In this document: piece by piece, positions 34,380 to 41,793 of the stretch | Numbering within the stretch: position 1 is the stretch's first letter | How the letters are laid out: each line of letters opens with the position of its first letter | Origin: Mumia flava | GTDB lineage: Bacteria; Actinomycetota; Actinomycetes; Propionibacteriales; Nocardioidaceae | NCBI RefSeq assembly: GCF_002797495.1 | Contig: NZ_PGEZ01000001.1 | Coordinates: forward strand, 2,232,001 to 2,296,000 | Length of the DNA stretch: 64,000 nucleotides | Direction: 5' to 3' | Notes under the pieces: generated by a model | Told to the model about the DNA's origin: nothing | Database searches by the model: none | The model's input: the letters and a program-made list of their open reading frames with translations, nothing else | Position numbers and translations under genes: made by a program

Positions 34380-34480
34380 TCACGGCCCGATCGGGTGCGG
34401 CTCCTCGCGCACGACCTCGGCCGGCGCCTTGTCGTCGCGCACCCCCTGGAACCGTGGGTGCCGCAGTCGCCCGGCGTCGG
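34380..34480 (-). pseudogene. Remnant of the C terminus of an ATP-dependent DNA ligase (LigD type)
   Basis: The minus-strand frame ending at 34380 reads GRLRHPRFQGVRDDKAPAEV and then VREE before its stop. This is characteristic of the end of the OB domain in LigD-type ligases (for example DGRLRHPVFLGLRDDK). Upstream of about 34480 the similarity stops and the DNA instead encodes the start of the next gene on the opposite strand. The rest of the ligase is absent, so this is a roughly 33-codon fossil next to the mobile region. Confidence 0.65.
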
Positions 34481-35206
34481 TCGGTAGCCGGCCGTTCCTC
34501 GCGGTCGGTCCCGGCGCGCTGGGCACGCCCCGCGGCGGTGGTGGCTGCGGGGCTGGTGGCCACGGCGACGCTCGGCGCGTCCGGTCCGCAGACCGTGATG
34601 GCCGGGGAGCAGGCGACGTCGACGACGGTGGCCGCGGCGGAGACCGCCGAGCCGCACGAGGTCGAGCAGCCCGGTCCGACCTACGAGCAGCTGATCGAGG
34701 CTCGCCGAGACGAGCAGACCTCGCGGTCGGCCAAGCGCGAGTCGTTGAAGGAGCCGGACGCCGAGATCGTCGCCGGCGCCGCGAAGGCCACGGCCGAGCC
34801 CCTGGAGGAGGCACCCGAAGAGGCCGACGAGCCGACCTCGGACTTCTCGGGCGACGCGTGCCCGAGCGGGTCGTCGGTCGAATCGGGGCTCGTCGCCAAC
34901 GCCGTCGCGGTGCACCGTGCGGTGTGTGCGGAGTTCCCCAGCGTCACCTCGTACGGCGGGGTCCGCTCCGGTGACGGCGGCGCTCACGGCACCGGTCAGG
35001 CACTGGACATCATGGTGACCGGCTCGACGGGCGACGCGATCGCCGACTACGTCCGGGCGAACGCCTCCAGCCTCGGTGTCAGCGAGGTGATCTGGTCCCA
35101 GCAGATCTGGACCGTCGAGCGGGCGTCCGAGGGATGGCGTGCGATGTCGGACCGCGGGTCCACGACGGCCAACCACTACGACCACGTGCACGTGACGGTC
35201 TACTGA
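34454..35206 (+). CDS. Secreted M15-like/ARB_07466-type C-terminal domain protein
   Basis: This 250-residue exported protein has an arginine-rich leader and hydrophobic segment (residues 24-50), an acidic, alanine-rich spacer, and a C-terminal domain from about residue 135 beginning DACPSGSSVESGL. The domain contains GAHGTGQALDIMV and a terminal NHYDHVHVTVY. The His-x6-Asp and HxH pattern is like the zinc site of M15/D-Ala-D-Ala peptidase-fold proteins. It is probably an envelope-active hydrolase or a cell-wall binder. Its 5' end overlaps the ligase remnant on the other strand. Start GTG 34454 is tentative. Confidence 0.7.
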   Translation: MGAAVARRRSVAGRSSRSVPARWARPAAVVAAGLVATATLGASGPQTVMAGEQATSTTVAAAETAEPHEVEQPGPTYEQLIEARRDEQTSRSAKRESLKEPDAEIVAGAAKATAEPLEEAPEEADEPTSDFSGDACPSGSSVESGLVANAVAVHRAVCAEFPSVTSYGGVRSGDGGAHGTGQALDIMVTGSTGDAIADYVRANASSLGVSEVIWSQQIWTVERASEGWRAMSDRGSTTANHYDHVHVTVY

Positions 35207-35217
35207 TTACCTCGGAA

Positions 35218-35374
35218 ATTACATCTAACGGAAGATTCTTACGGTAGATGTAAGCGTGAACGGGTGACGTGAGCGGCAGTCCGACGGTTCACTACCGACC
35301 GGCCAGTGGCGTCCTGACCTGCAGTTTAACGCATGGGATTACATCGGATGCACGATACTTACATCTGATGTAAG
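35218..35374. repeat. Two 37-base TTACATC iterons before the integrase gene
   Basis: Copies at 35218-35254 and 35338-35374 both begin ATTACATC and end GATGTAAG, with CTTAC in the middle; they are 120 bases apart. Each is an inverted repeat of TTACATC, and the second also contains CTTACATC-T-GATGTAAG. They are far AT-richer than the genome and look like binding or crossover sites for the recombinase or the XRE protein. Confidence 0.7.
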
Positions 35375-35383
35375 GTCGCCGGC

Positions 35384-36511
35384 ATGGGATCTCGGGGCGA
35401 TGGTGGGCATGGCTCGGTCGTCGTGCTGCGGCCGGGCAACGTCTCTGCCCTTCGTCCGGCCGAGCGGTTGTTCGACGAGATGCTTGCGGGGTGGGCGGGC
35501 CAGCAGTCCTCGCGCCTGTTGGCGTCGCGGACGATCCAGACGCGGGAGTCGCAGGTCCGTCGGTTCGCGGACTTCTGCGGCTCGTCGCCGTGGGAGTGGG
35601 GCGCCGCCGACGTCGAGGAGTGGACCAGTGAACTGCTGTCCGGGACTCGGCCGCTGACGCCGTCGACGATCAGGGCGTACCAGAACTCGGTGGCGCTGTT
35701 CTGCGCCTACCTGATCGATGGCCGCTATGGCTGGGCCGATCAGTGCATGGAGCTGTTCGGCACTCATCCGATCCAGGTCTGTCACGAGTGGAACACCGCG
35801 GTCCACGTGGCCGACCACGAGGCACGGCCAGTGGTTCGCCCACTAACCCGGGGCGAGGTCCAGGCGTTGTTCGACCACGCCGACGACCACGTCGACTTCG
35901 CCCGCACCTCGAAGCGGAAGGGCTGGCTGACGCTGTTCCGGGACGCGACTCTGTTCAAGGTCATCTACGGCTACGGCCTGCGCCGTCGTGAAGCGGCGAT
36001 GCTCGACCTCCATGACTTCACTCGCAACCCCAAGGCGCTCGAGTTCGGTCGCTACGGCGTGTGCAACGTCCGATGGGGCAAGGCCAGCCGCGGATCCCAG
36101 CCCCGCCGACGGGCGGTGCTGACGGTGTTCGACTGGACCCGGCCGGTCGTGGAGGAGTACGTCGAGGAAGTCCTCCCGCGCTTCGGGCTGGCCGACCCGG
36201 CGGTGTTGTGGCCCACCGAACGTCAGGGCCGCATCCGGCTGGCCCACATCGACGACCGGTTCGCCGACTGGCGCGACCAGCTCGCCCTCGACCGGGTGCT
36301 GCACCCGCACTGTCTGCGGCACGCTTACGTGACCCACCTGATCGAGGACGGCTTCGACCCGCTGTTCGTCCAGCAGCAGGTCGGCCACCGCTGGGGCTCG
36401 ACCACCGCGCTCTACACCGGCGTCTCCGGGGACTACCGCAACCGCGTGCTTCGCAACGCCCTCGACAACGCCTTCACCTCCCCGCCCGACGACGGAAGCG
36501 AGCAGCCATGA
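35384..36511 (+). CDS. Tyrosine recombinase/integrase
   Basis: This 375-residue site-specific recombinase has an N-terminal SAM-like core-binding domain at about residues 40-125 (RTIQTRESQVRRFADFCG). Its catalytic domain has the expected residues: Arg in YGYGLRRREAAML, a lysine in VRWGKASRGSQPRRR, HPHCLRHAYVTHL (HxxR), VGHRWGSTTALYTGV (second His, and Tyr as nucleophile). It appears intact. ATGA overlaps the XRE gene, making the first of three coupled genes. The ATG start has AAGG 8 bases upstream. Confidence 0.88.
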   Translation: MGSRGDGGHGSVVVLRPGNVSALRPAERLFDEMLAGWAGQQSSRLLASRTIQTRESQVRRFADFCGSSPWEWGAADVEEWTSELLSGTRPLTPSTIRAYQNSVALFCAYLIDGRYGWADQCMELFGTHPIQVCHEWNTAVHVADHEARPVVRPLTRGEVQALFDHADDHVDFARTSKRKGWLTLFRDATLFKVIYGYGLRRREAAMLDLHDFTRNPKALEFGRYGVCNVRWGKASRGSQPRRRAVLTVFDWTRPVVEEYVEEVLPRFGLADPAVLWPTERQGRIRLAHIDDRFADWRDQLALDRVLHPHCLRHAYVTHLIEDGFDPLFVQQQVGHRWGSTTALYTGVSGDYRNRVLRNALDNAFTSPPDDGSEQP

Positions 36512-36867
36512 CCACGCCGATCACGAAGAGCGTCGCCTACCGGTGGCACCTGCGGAAGGTGATGAGCGAGGCCGGCCTGCACAACACCACCGAACTCGTG
36601 CCTCTGCTCGCCGACCGCGGCGTGGTGATGACCTCCACGCAGGTCTACCGGATCGTCACCGGCGAACCCGAACGCCTCAACATGCGACTCCTCGCCGCCC
36701 TGTGCGACATCTTCGGTTGCACCCCCAACGACCTCATCGAGCCCTACGTCATCGCCACTTCCAAGCGCGGACGGAAGGCTGCCGGCGCGGCGCCGGCCAC
36801 GGGCACCGGTCCGGTGAGCAAGAACCGGCCACGGCGGGCCACTATCACCGGCGCCAGTGACGCCTGA
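36508..36867 (+). CDS. XRE-family helix-turn-helix protein of the recombinase module
   Basis: This 119-residue protein has a Cro/CI-type domain at residues 10-75 (HLRKVMSEAGLHNTTELVPLLADRG, TSTQVYRIVTGEPERLNMRLLAALCDIFGCTPNDLIEP). A basic, alanine-rich tail (KRGRKAAGAA...KNRPRRAT) may add non-specific DNA binding. It lies between the recombinase and the zinc-knuckle protein with overlaps on both sides. It may repress the module or act as a directionality factor; which one is not decidable from sequence. Confidence 0.82.
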   Translation: MTTPITKSVAYRWHLRKVMSEAGLHNTTELVPLLADRGVVMTSTQVYRIVTGEPERLNMRLLAALCDIFGCTPNDLIEPYVIATSKRGRKAAGAAPATGTGPVSKNRPRRATITGASDA

Positions 36868-39121
36868 GCCGGCGCCAGTGTCGCCACCTTCCCGCGCGCG
36901 GCCCTGCGCGAACTGCGGTCGGGCACGCAACGGCCGTGCGCCCGGGGTGCTGATCTGCAGTTGCCACGAGCGGCGCCGAGCCGCCGAGCAACTCGCCACC
37001 AAACGAGCCGACCAGCTCGCCATCGTGACCGGGCTGCTCCTCGCACGCGACCCGACGGTGACCCCGGAGTCTGTCGGGGACCTGATGGCTCAGGTCGCTC
37101 CCGCGCCCGGTGCCCGCGCTGCACTCGCCCGCCACCTCGTCGCACATCCCGAAGCGTTGACCGCCGGTGGGTCGCGGATGCCCAAGGTGGTCGCCGAGTT
37201 CATCTACGCCGCCATCGCTGCCGGCATCACCGGGTTGACCTCGCCCGGTTGCGCGCTCTGCGGACGTCCGCGAACGCTGTTCCACACCCACGGCGACGGC
37301 GAACGGATCTGCACGACCTGCTACAGCCGGCTCCTCACAGCGACCTGCTCGAGTTGCGGACGGGACGGGCACCGCATCCGATCGCGCACCGTTGATGGCC
37401 AGCCCGTCTGCCCGCGCTGCCACGACCGGGCCCGGCCGCTCGAAGTGTGCGCCGGGTGTCAGGAGTTGCGGGGTCTGAAGCGCTCCACCCGCGACGGACT
37501 GGGTTACTGCCGCTCCTGCATCGCTCGGCGGGCGCCGACCGAACCATGCTCGATCTGCGGCCGAGATCGCCGGGTCAACGCCCGCACGGCGACCGGCGGG
37601 GCGGTCTGCACCGGCTGCTACGACAAGACCCGGACCGGCACCGTTGCGTGCGATGAGTGCGGCCAGGTAGTCCCACTCACTGCTCGCGCGGACGGGCGCA
37701 TCGGCACCGGCACCGGCAAGAACCTCTGCGCCCGCTGCTACCGCCACCCCGAACGCGAGTGCGGCATCTGTGGCCGGACCCGCCGCGTCGCGCTCAGGGC
37801 CACCACCGTAAGCCCGGACATCTGTCCGACCTGTTACCAGGCACCCATCGTCGACTGCTCCGTGTGCGGGCAGCACGCTCTCGGCCGACGGACCACCAGG
37901 AACGGCCGACCTTGGTGCTTCGCCTGCCAGGCCACCGACCGGATCGACCGTCTCCTCGCCGGACCCGACGGCACCATCCCCATCGGAGTCCAGGAGGTCC
38001 GCGACGTCCTCGTCGCGACCCATCGCCCCCGATCCATCCTGAACAACTGGGACCGCATCGAGAGCCTCACCCTGCTCGCCCGCCTCGCTCGTCAGCACGA
38101 CGAACTCAGCCACGAGCTCCTCGACGCCGAAGGCGACCGGTTCTCCGTCGGCTACCTACGCGCCCTCCTCGTCGCCACCGGTGTCTTGCCCGACCGCGAC
38201 GAGCACGCCACCCGTCTTCGACGCTTCGCGGCCGCCGTCATCGATGAAGTCGCCGACCCTCGACACCAGCAGACGCTGGGACGCTACGCCCGCTGGCACG
38301 TCATCGCCCGCGCCAAACCGGATCGCCACGGTCGACTCAACGCGACGATCAGCGACCGCTGCCGGCAAGAGATCCGAACCGCCCAACGTTTCCTCGACCA
38401 CCTCACCAGGCGTGGCCGGACCGTCGACGACTGCACCCAAGCCGACCTCGATACCTGGCTCTCGACACGACGCGCGACCCGGATCCGATTCCCACGCTGG
38501 CTCCTCGACCACGGCCACCTGCCCGGACTCGCGCTGCCCGATGCCGTCCCAGCGGCAGGACCCCGCACTCAGCTCGACCAGGACGAACACTGGGCACTCG
38601 TGCGCCGCATGCTCCACGACGAGAACTCCGCGAGCATCGAGGACCGCGCAGCTGCCTGCCTCGTGCTGCTCTACGCCCAACCCCTTAGCAAGATCGTCTC
38701 CCTCACCACCGACGACCTCACGGTCGACGATGACGCCACCTACCTCCGGCTCGGTCCGGAGCCACTCCTACTGCCGCCCCCCTTGGACGCGCTCGTGACG
38801 TCGCTGCCGACCGCGAAACCGTTCGGCGCGGCCAGCACCCTGGCCGACCAGCGCTGGCTGTTCCCCGGCAAGTGGGCCGGCCACCACCAGAACCCGACCT
38901 CCCTGATGGGCCGGCTCAACAAGCTGGGCATCACCACCCGAGCCAGCCGCAACTCCGCCATGCTCCACCTCGCGGCGAGCGTCCCGCCCGCGGTGTTCGC
39001 CAGCCTCATCGGCATCAGCACCGGCGCCGCCACGAAGTGGGCCGGGTACGCCGGCAGCAACTGGACCACCTACGCCGCCATCCGCACGAACGCGACCGCC
39101 AACCCACCTCAGAACCAGTAG
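36857..39121 (+). CDS. Eight-zinc-knuckle protein fused to a degenerate tyrosine-recombinase fold
   Basis: This 754-residue protein has CxxC pairs at residues 17-37 and then seven more units between 132 and 357 (CALC..CTTC, CSSC..CPRC, CAGC..CRSC, CSIC..CTGC, CDEC..CARC, CGIC..CPTC, CSVC..CFAC), spaced like zinc ribbons. After a linker, about residues 495-550 resemble the core-binding domain of tyrosine recombinases and 570-740 the catalytic domain. However, box I reads LLYAQPLSKIVSL (Arg missing), the HxxR motif is RASR and the LGH motif is LIGI, so catalysis is unlikely. I infer a DNA-binding accessory subunit of the adjacent integrase. The GTG start overlaps the XRE gene by 11 bases. Confidence 0.75.
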   Translation: MTPEPAPVSPPSRARPCANCGRARNGRAPGVLICSCHERRRAAEQLATKRADQLAIVTGLLLARDPTVTPESVGDLMAQVAPAPGARAALARHLVAHPEALTAGGSRMPKVVAEFIYAAIAAGITGLTSPGCALCGRPRTLFHTHGDGERICTTCYSRLLTATCSSCGRDGHRIRSRTVDGQPVCPRCHDRARPLEVCAGCQELRGLKRSTRDGLGYCRSCIARRAPTEPCSICGRDRRVNARTATGGAVCTGCYDKTRTGTVACDECGQVVPLTARADGRIGTGTGKNLCARCYRHPERECGICGRTRRVALRATTVSPDICPTCYQAPIVDCSVCGQHALGRRTTRNGRPWCFACQATDRIDRLLAGPDGTIPIGVQEVRDVLVATHRPRSILNNWDRIESLTLLARLARQHDELSHELLDAEGDRFSVGYLRALLVATGVLPDRDEHATRLRRFAAAVIDEVADPRHQQTLGRYARWHVIARAKPDRHGRLNATISDRCRQEIRTAQRFLDHLTRRGRTVDDCTQADLDTWLSTRRATRIRFPRWLLDHGHLPGLALPDAVPAAGPRTQLDQDEHWALVRRMLHDENSASIEDRAAACLVLLYAQPLSKIVSLTTDDLTVDDDATYLRLGPEPLLLPPPLDALVTSLPTAKPFGAASTLADQRWLFPGKWAGHHQNPTSLMGRLNKLGITTRASRNSAMLHLAASVPPAVFASLIGISTGAATKWAGYAGSNWTTYAAIRTNATANPPQNQ

Positions 39122-39251
39122 CCGATGTCCAGCAGGCCACAGCGCAACGCTGCGGGCATTCCGGATGTGACTTCGCCTCCACACCGAAATGGATCTGCCC
39201 AGGCCCCAACGAGCAGAGCCCGCGCGAGCGACACGATGTGTTGTCGTTCGA

Positions 39252-39851
39252 TCAGAGGCCGAAGGCTCCGCCGGTGTAGAGGATGACGATGCCGAGTCCG
39301 ACCAGGACGATGGGGAACAGAACATGCTCCCAGCGTTCGAGGACCTCGTCGATCCCGGGACGAGTCGCAACGAACTTGGCCAGCATGACCAAAGCTGCCA
39401 CGAGGACGAGGAAGACGACGCAGAACGCAACAGTGGCAGCGACACCCACGTTGAGGAACACCGGCACGTAGACCCCGATGTTGTCCCCACCGTTGGCGAA
39501 CGTGACTGCAGCCACCGTCCAGGCAGCCACCGGCTTGCCGGCGATCTTCGCGTCGTCATCATCATCGTCGCCGGATCGCCAGACTTGCCACGCTGCCCAC
39601 AGGCCCAGCAGCAGGGGGATCAGTCCGAAGTAGGGGATCGCTTCCTCGGGCAAGAAGGCTCCTGCGCCCAACGACACGAGCACTGCTGCGGCCAAAATGC
39701 CAGCGAACCCCAGGTACTGGCCCACGAGGATCCGGGCCGTGGTCCCGCTACGTCCGGCTCCCCGGGCGAAGAACAGTGAGAGGACGATGATGTCGTCGAT
39801 GTTGGTAGCGATGAACAGGCCCATCGCCTGCAGTGCGGAGGACAGGATCAC
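39252..39851 (-). CDS. cadD: CadD-family cadmium resistance transporter
   Basis: This 199-residue membrane protein has about six transmembrane helices, an N-terminal LFIATNIDDIIVLSLFFAR, an acidic cytoplasmic loop with a run of aspartates (SGDDDDDDAK), and FANGGDNIGVYVPVF in the second half. These twin Asp-rich motifs are typical of CadD/LysE-superfamily cadmium exporters. The GTG start overlaps the stop of the cmtR-like gene by 4 bases. The pair forms a metal-induced operon that appears to be cargo of the neighbouring recombinase module. Confidence 0.87.
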   Translation of the reverse strand: MILSSALQAMGLFIATNIDDIIVLSLFFARGAGRSGTTARILVGQYLGFAGILAAAVLVSLGAGAFLPEEAIPYFGLIPLLLGLWAAWQVWRSGDDDDDDAKIAGKPVAAWTVAAVTFANGGDNIGVYVPVFLNVGVAATVAFCVVFLVLVAALVMLAKFVATRPGIDEVLERWEHVLFPIVLVGLGIVILYTGGAFGL

Positions 39852-40207
39852 GCCCCTGCCCCTCCGTTCCCGCACTCGGGTACGGAGCATGTCGGGTCGA
39901 TACAAGGTGCGTTCTCATCGACCGCGAGAGTGACCTCGACCAACGCAGTGAGGGCCCGCGCCAGATGCGGATCGGCAATGACATACCGCGTCTGCCGACC
40001 CTCGGGTTCAGCCACCACGATGCCGCAGTCCCGCAGGCACGCCAGATGATTCGACACGTTCGACCGGGTCAACCCAAGCTCGCGGGCCAACTCAGCGGGA
40101 TAGGCGGGCCGCTCCAGCAGAGCCATAAGAAGCCGGGAACGGGTCGGGTCCGCCATCGCCCGGCCCAACCGATTCATCACGTCCAAACGGGTACCGATGG
40201 TCAGCAT
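39848..40207 (-). CDS. cmtR: CmtR-like ArsR/SmtB-family Cd(II)/Pb(II) repressor
   Basis: This 119-residue winged-helix repressor has MADPTRSRLLMALLERPAYP, ELARELGLTRSNVSNHLACL and RDCGIVVAEPEGRQTRYVIA. Cysteines fall exactly at positions 57, 61 and 102, the three Cd/Pb ligands described for Mycobacterium tuberculosis CmtR; two more (107, 112) follow. Metal binding should release it from the promoter and turn on cadD. The start ATG 40207 lies about 8 bases after a TATTGT -10 box, so the mRNA is probably leaderless. Confidence 0.9.
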   Translation of the reverse strand: MLTIGTRLDVMNRLGRAMADPTRSRLLMALLERPAYPAELARELGLTRSNVSNHLACLRDCGIVVAEPEGRQTRYVIADPHLARALTALVEVTLAVDENAPCIDPTCSVPECGNGGAGA

Positions 40208-40210
40208 GCA

Positions 40211-40240
40211 CTGAACAATACAGTCTCTGCTGAACCATTG
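40211..40240 (-). promoter_or_regulatory. cmtR-cadD promoter/operator
   Basis: The -10 box TATTGT (minus strand, 40220-40215) is flanked by two direct copies of CTGAAC (plus-strand 40211-40216 and 40230-40235, 19 bases apart), with CTGTATTG between. This is the likely CmtR site overlapping the core promoter. Confidence 0.45.
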
Positions 40241-40370
40241 ACGATGGGCGCGCCATCGACGTCAACCGCGTCCCTCGCACGCCACCACTCGGCTGGAGGA
40301 AAGAACATTTCCGCCATGCCACTCCGTCGGTTCGATCATCCGACGTCGCCGGTACGCGCGCCGGCCTGCC

Positions 40371-40398
40371 GTGCTAGCGAAAGTGCTAGCATCGCTGT
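40371..40398 (+). promoter_or_regulatory. FitA/VapB operator and leaderless promoter
   Basis: GTGCTAGC is repeated at 40371-40378 and 40383-40390 (12-base period), and TAGCAT at 40387-40392 is a -10 box 6 bases before the GTG start. The repeats suit autoregulation by the antitoxin dimer. Confidence 0.5.
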
Positions 40399-40629
40399 GT
40401 GCCCGCTCTCCACATCCGCGACGTTCCGGACGAGACGGTCGCGGCGATCAAGCGTCGGGCCGCCCGCCACGGCCACTCGGTCCAGCAGGAGCTCCGCGAC
40501 GTGCTCGAGCGGGCCGCAGCCGAGCCGGTGACAGGCGCACGCCCGCGACGTTTGAGGCTTCGCACCGTGGACACGGGTGCCACCGGTCCGTTCGAGCGGG
40601 CCGATCTGTACGACGATGACGAGCGGTGA
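40399..40629 (+). CDS. vapB: FitA-like ribbon-helix-helix antitoxin (VapB)
   Basis: This 76-residue antitoxin has an N-terminal RHH of the FitA type (ALHIRDVPDETVAAIKRRAARHGHS followed by QQELRDVLERAA). A C-terminal tail with FERADLYDDDE would bind the toxin groove. The GTG start is positioned 6 bases after a TAGCAT -10 box and has no ribosome-binding site. Its end overlaps the toxin start by 14 bases, typical of vapBC operons. It lies between the cadmium genes and tRNA-Gly. Confidence 0.85.
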   Translation: MPALHIRDVPDETVAAIKRRAARHGHSVQQELRDVLERAAAEPVTGARPRRLRLRTVDTGATGPFERADLYDDDER

Positions 40630-41074
40630 CCCGGCCGCGCTCGTCGTGGTGGACACGAACGTGCTGCTCGCGGCGACGGATCGCAGCCGGGATGCTCACA
40701 GGGCTGCCACCGACCTGCTCGACACCGATCGCCGGCGACTGGCGCTCACACCGCAGATCGTGCGTGAGTACCTCGCCGTCGCGACCAGGCCGCTCGATGC
40801 GAACGGCTTCGGCCTGGAGCCCTCCGATGCGGTGGGCAACGTGGAGCAGATCCTGGACGACATGGAGCTGCTGAGTGAGGGCGTCACCTCGACGCGGCTC
40901 CTCATGGAGCTGCTCGCCGGCCACCCGACCGCGGGCAAGCAGGTGCACGATGCGAACGTCGTCGCGGTCGCGCTCGCGCACCACGCCGATGTGATCGTGA
41001 CTGACAACCCGCGACACTTCACCAGATTCACGGCCCTGATCGCCATCGAGGGTCTCGCGGAGCCGACACGGTGA
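40616..41074 (+). CDS. vapC: VapC-type PIN-domain ribonuclease toxin
   Basis: This 152-residue PIN protein has acidic residues in the order expected for the Mg-dependent nuclease site: VVVDTNVLLAAT, REYLAVATRPL, VHDANVVAVALAH and VTDNPRHF. VapC toxins cut tRNA or rRNA to arrest growth; the target is unknown. It is translated from an ATG inside the antitoxin gene. The pair may stabilise the neighbouring mobile region, although nothing shows that it moved with it. Confidence 0.87.
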   Translation: MTSGDPAALVVVDTNVLLAATDRSRDAHRAATDLLDTDRRRLALTPQIVREYLAVATRPLDANGFGLEPSDAVGNVEQILDDMELLSEGVTSTRLLMELLAGHPTAGKQVHDANVVAVALAHHADVIVTDNPRHFTRFTALIAIEGLAEPTR

Positions 41075-41159
41075 CAGGTCCTCGCTCGCGCCCAGGCTGG
41101 CCTCCGACATGCCGGGCGGCGTCTGTATAGTGTGCGGAGCGGCGCGAGCCGTGCACCTC

Positions 41160-41233
41160 GCGGGTGTAGTTCAATGGCAGAACATCAGCTTCCCAAGCTG
41201 ACAGCGCGGGTTCGATTCCCGTCACCCGCTCCA
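41160..41233 (+). tRNA. tRNA-Gly (anticodon CCC)
   Basis: The cloverleaf is complete: acceptor GCGGGTG/CACCCGC, D stem GTTC/GAAC, anticodon stem TCAGC/GCTGA with loop TTCCCAA (anticodon CCC, decoding GGG), and T arm CGGGT-TCGATTC-CCG. CCA is encoded at 41231-41233. It is followed at once by a terminator hairpin. Confidence 0.93.
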
Positions 41234-41237
41234 CGGC

Positions 41238-41274
41238 CGAAGGGCCCGTCCTCCTCGTGAGGGCGGGCCCTTCG
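41238..41274 (+). terminator. Terminator of tRNA-Gly
   Basis: A 14-bp stem (41238-41251 with 41261-41274, one G-T pair, core GAAGGGCCCG) begins 5 bases after the tRNA CCA end. Confidence 0.75.
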
Positions 41275-41290
41275 TCGTGCATCCGGCGGA

Positions 41291-41674
41291 TCAGTCCTCC
41301 GGCATCGTGCGCCGTTCGCCGACCGCCCGGCCGGTGCGCGGGAACGCCAGCGAGCCGGCGCCGACCCACCACTCCATCACGTCGTACACGAGCCGGCCGG
41401 CGAGGACGGAGGGGTCCGCGTCGGACAGCCGGGCCGCTTCCGCCGGGCCGCAGGCGAAGATCGACAGGCCGCGCAGCGCCGGGTCGCTCTGCGCGTCGAA
41501 GGGCCCGTTGGCCACGACGACGCCGTCGCGTGCGAGCCCGGCCCGGTAGGCCAGGTGCCGGGTCTGGAGCTCGTCGAGCTCGGCGTCGGACAGCGCGGGG
41601 GCGTCCTGCGGCCGTCGGAGGACGACGACGGTGTAGACGTCGAACGCGTCGGGAACGTTCGGGTCGCGCGTCAT
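41291..41674 (-). CDS. YciI-family protein
   Basis: This 127-residue protein of the YciI/dimeric alpha-beta barrel family has YTVVVLRRPQDAPALSDAE, LQTRHLAYRAGLARDGVVVANGPFD and SIFACGPAEAARLSDADPSV, with VEWW-like DVMEWWVGAGS near the end. The conserved His of HLAY and the Asp of DADP are the usual putative active-site residues. No firm biochemical role is known for most YciI proteins. Start ATG 41674. It is a single gene convergent with the tRNA. Confidence 0.82.
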   Translation of the reverse strand: MTRDPNVPDAFDVYTVVVLRRPQDAPALSDAELDELQTRHLAYRAGLARDGVVVANGPFDAQSDPALRGLSIFACGPAEAARLSDADPSVLAGRLVYDVMEWWVGAGSLAFPRTGRAVGERRTMPED

Positions 41675-41793
41675 CGTCCCAGGTTAGGACCGTCCCGCCC
41701 TGGCGGCCCCTCGCGTGCCCGGGGAACCCGTGACGCGAGCGACCCGGGACCGCCTCGCCCTATGCTCACCACACCATCGCCGAGCAGGAGAGG

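Noticed and set aside
41160-41233. tRNA-Gly as the integration site of the recombinase module
   Set aside because: I looked for a second copy of the tRNA 3' end near 34.3-35.4 kb and found none; the integrase is also about 5 kb from the tRNA.
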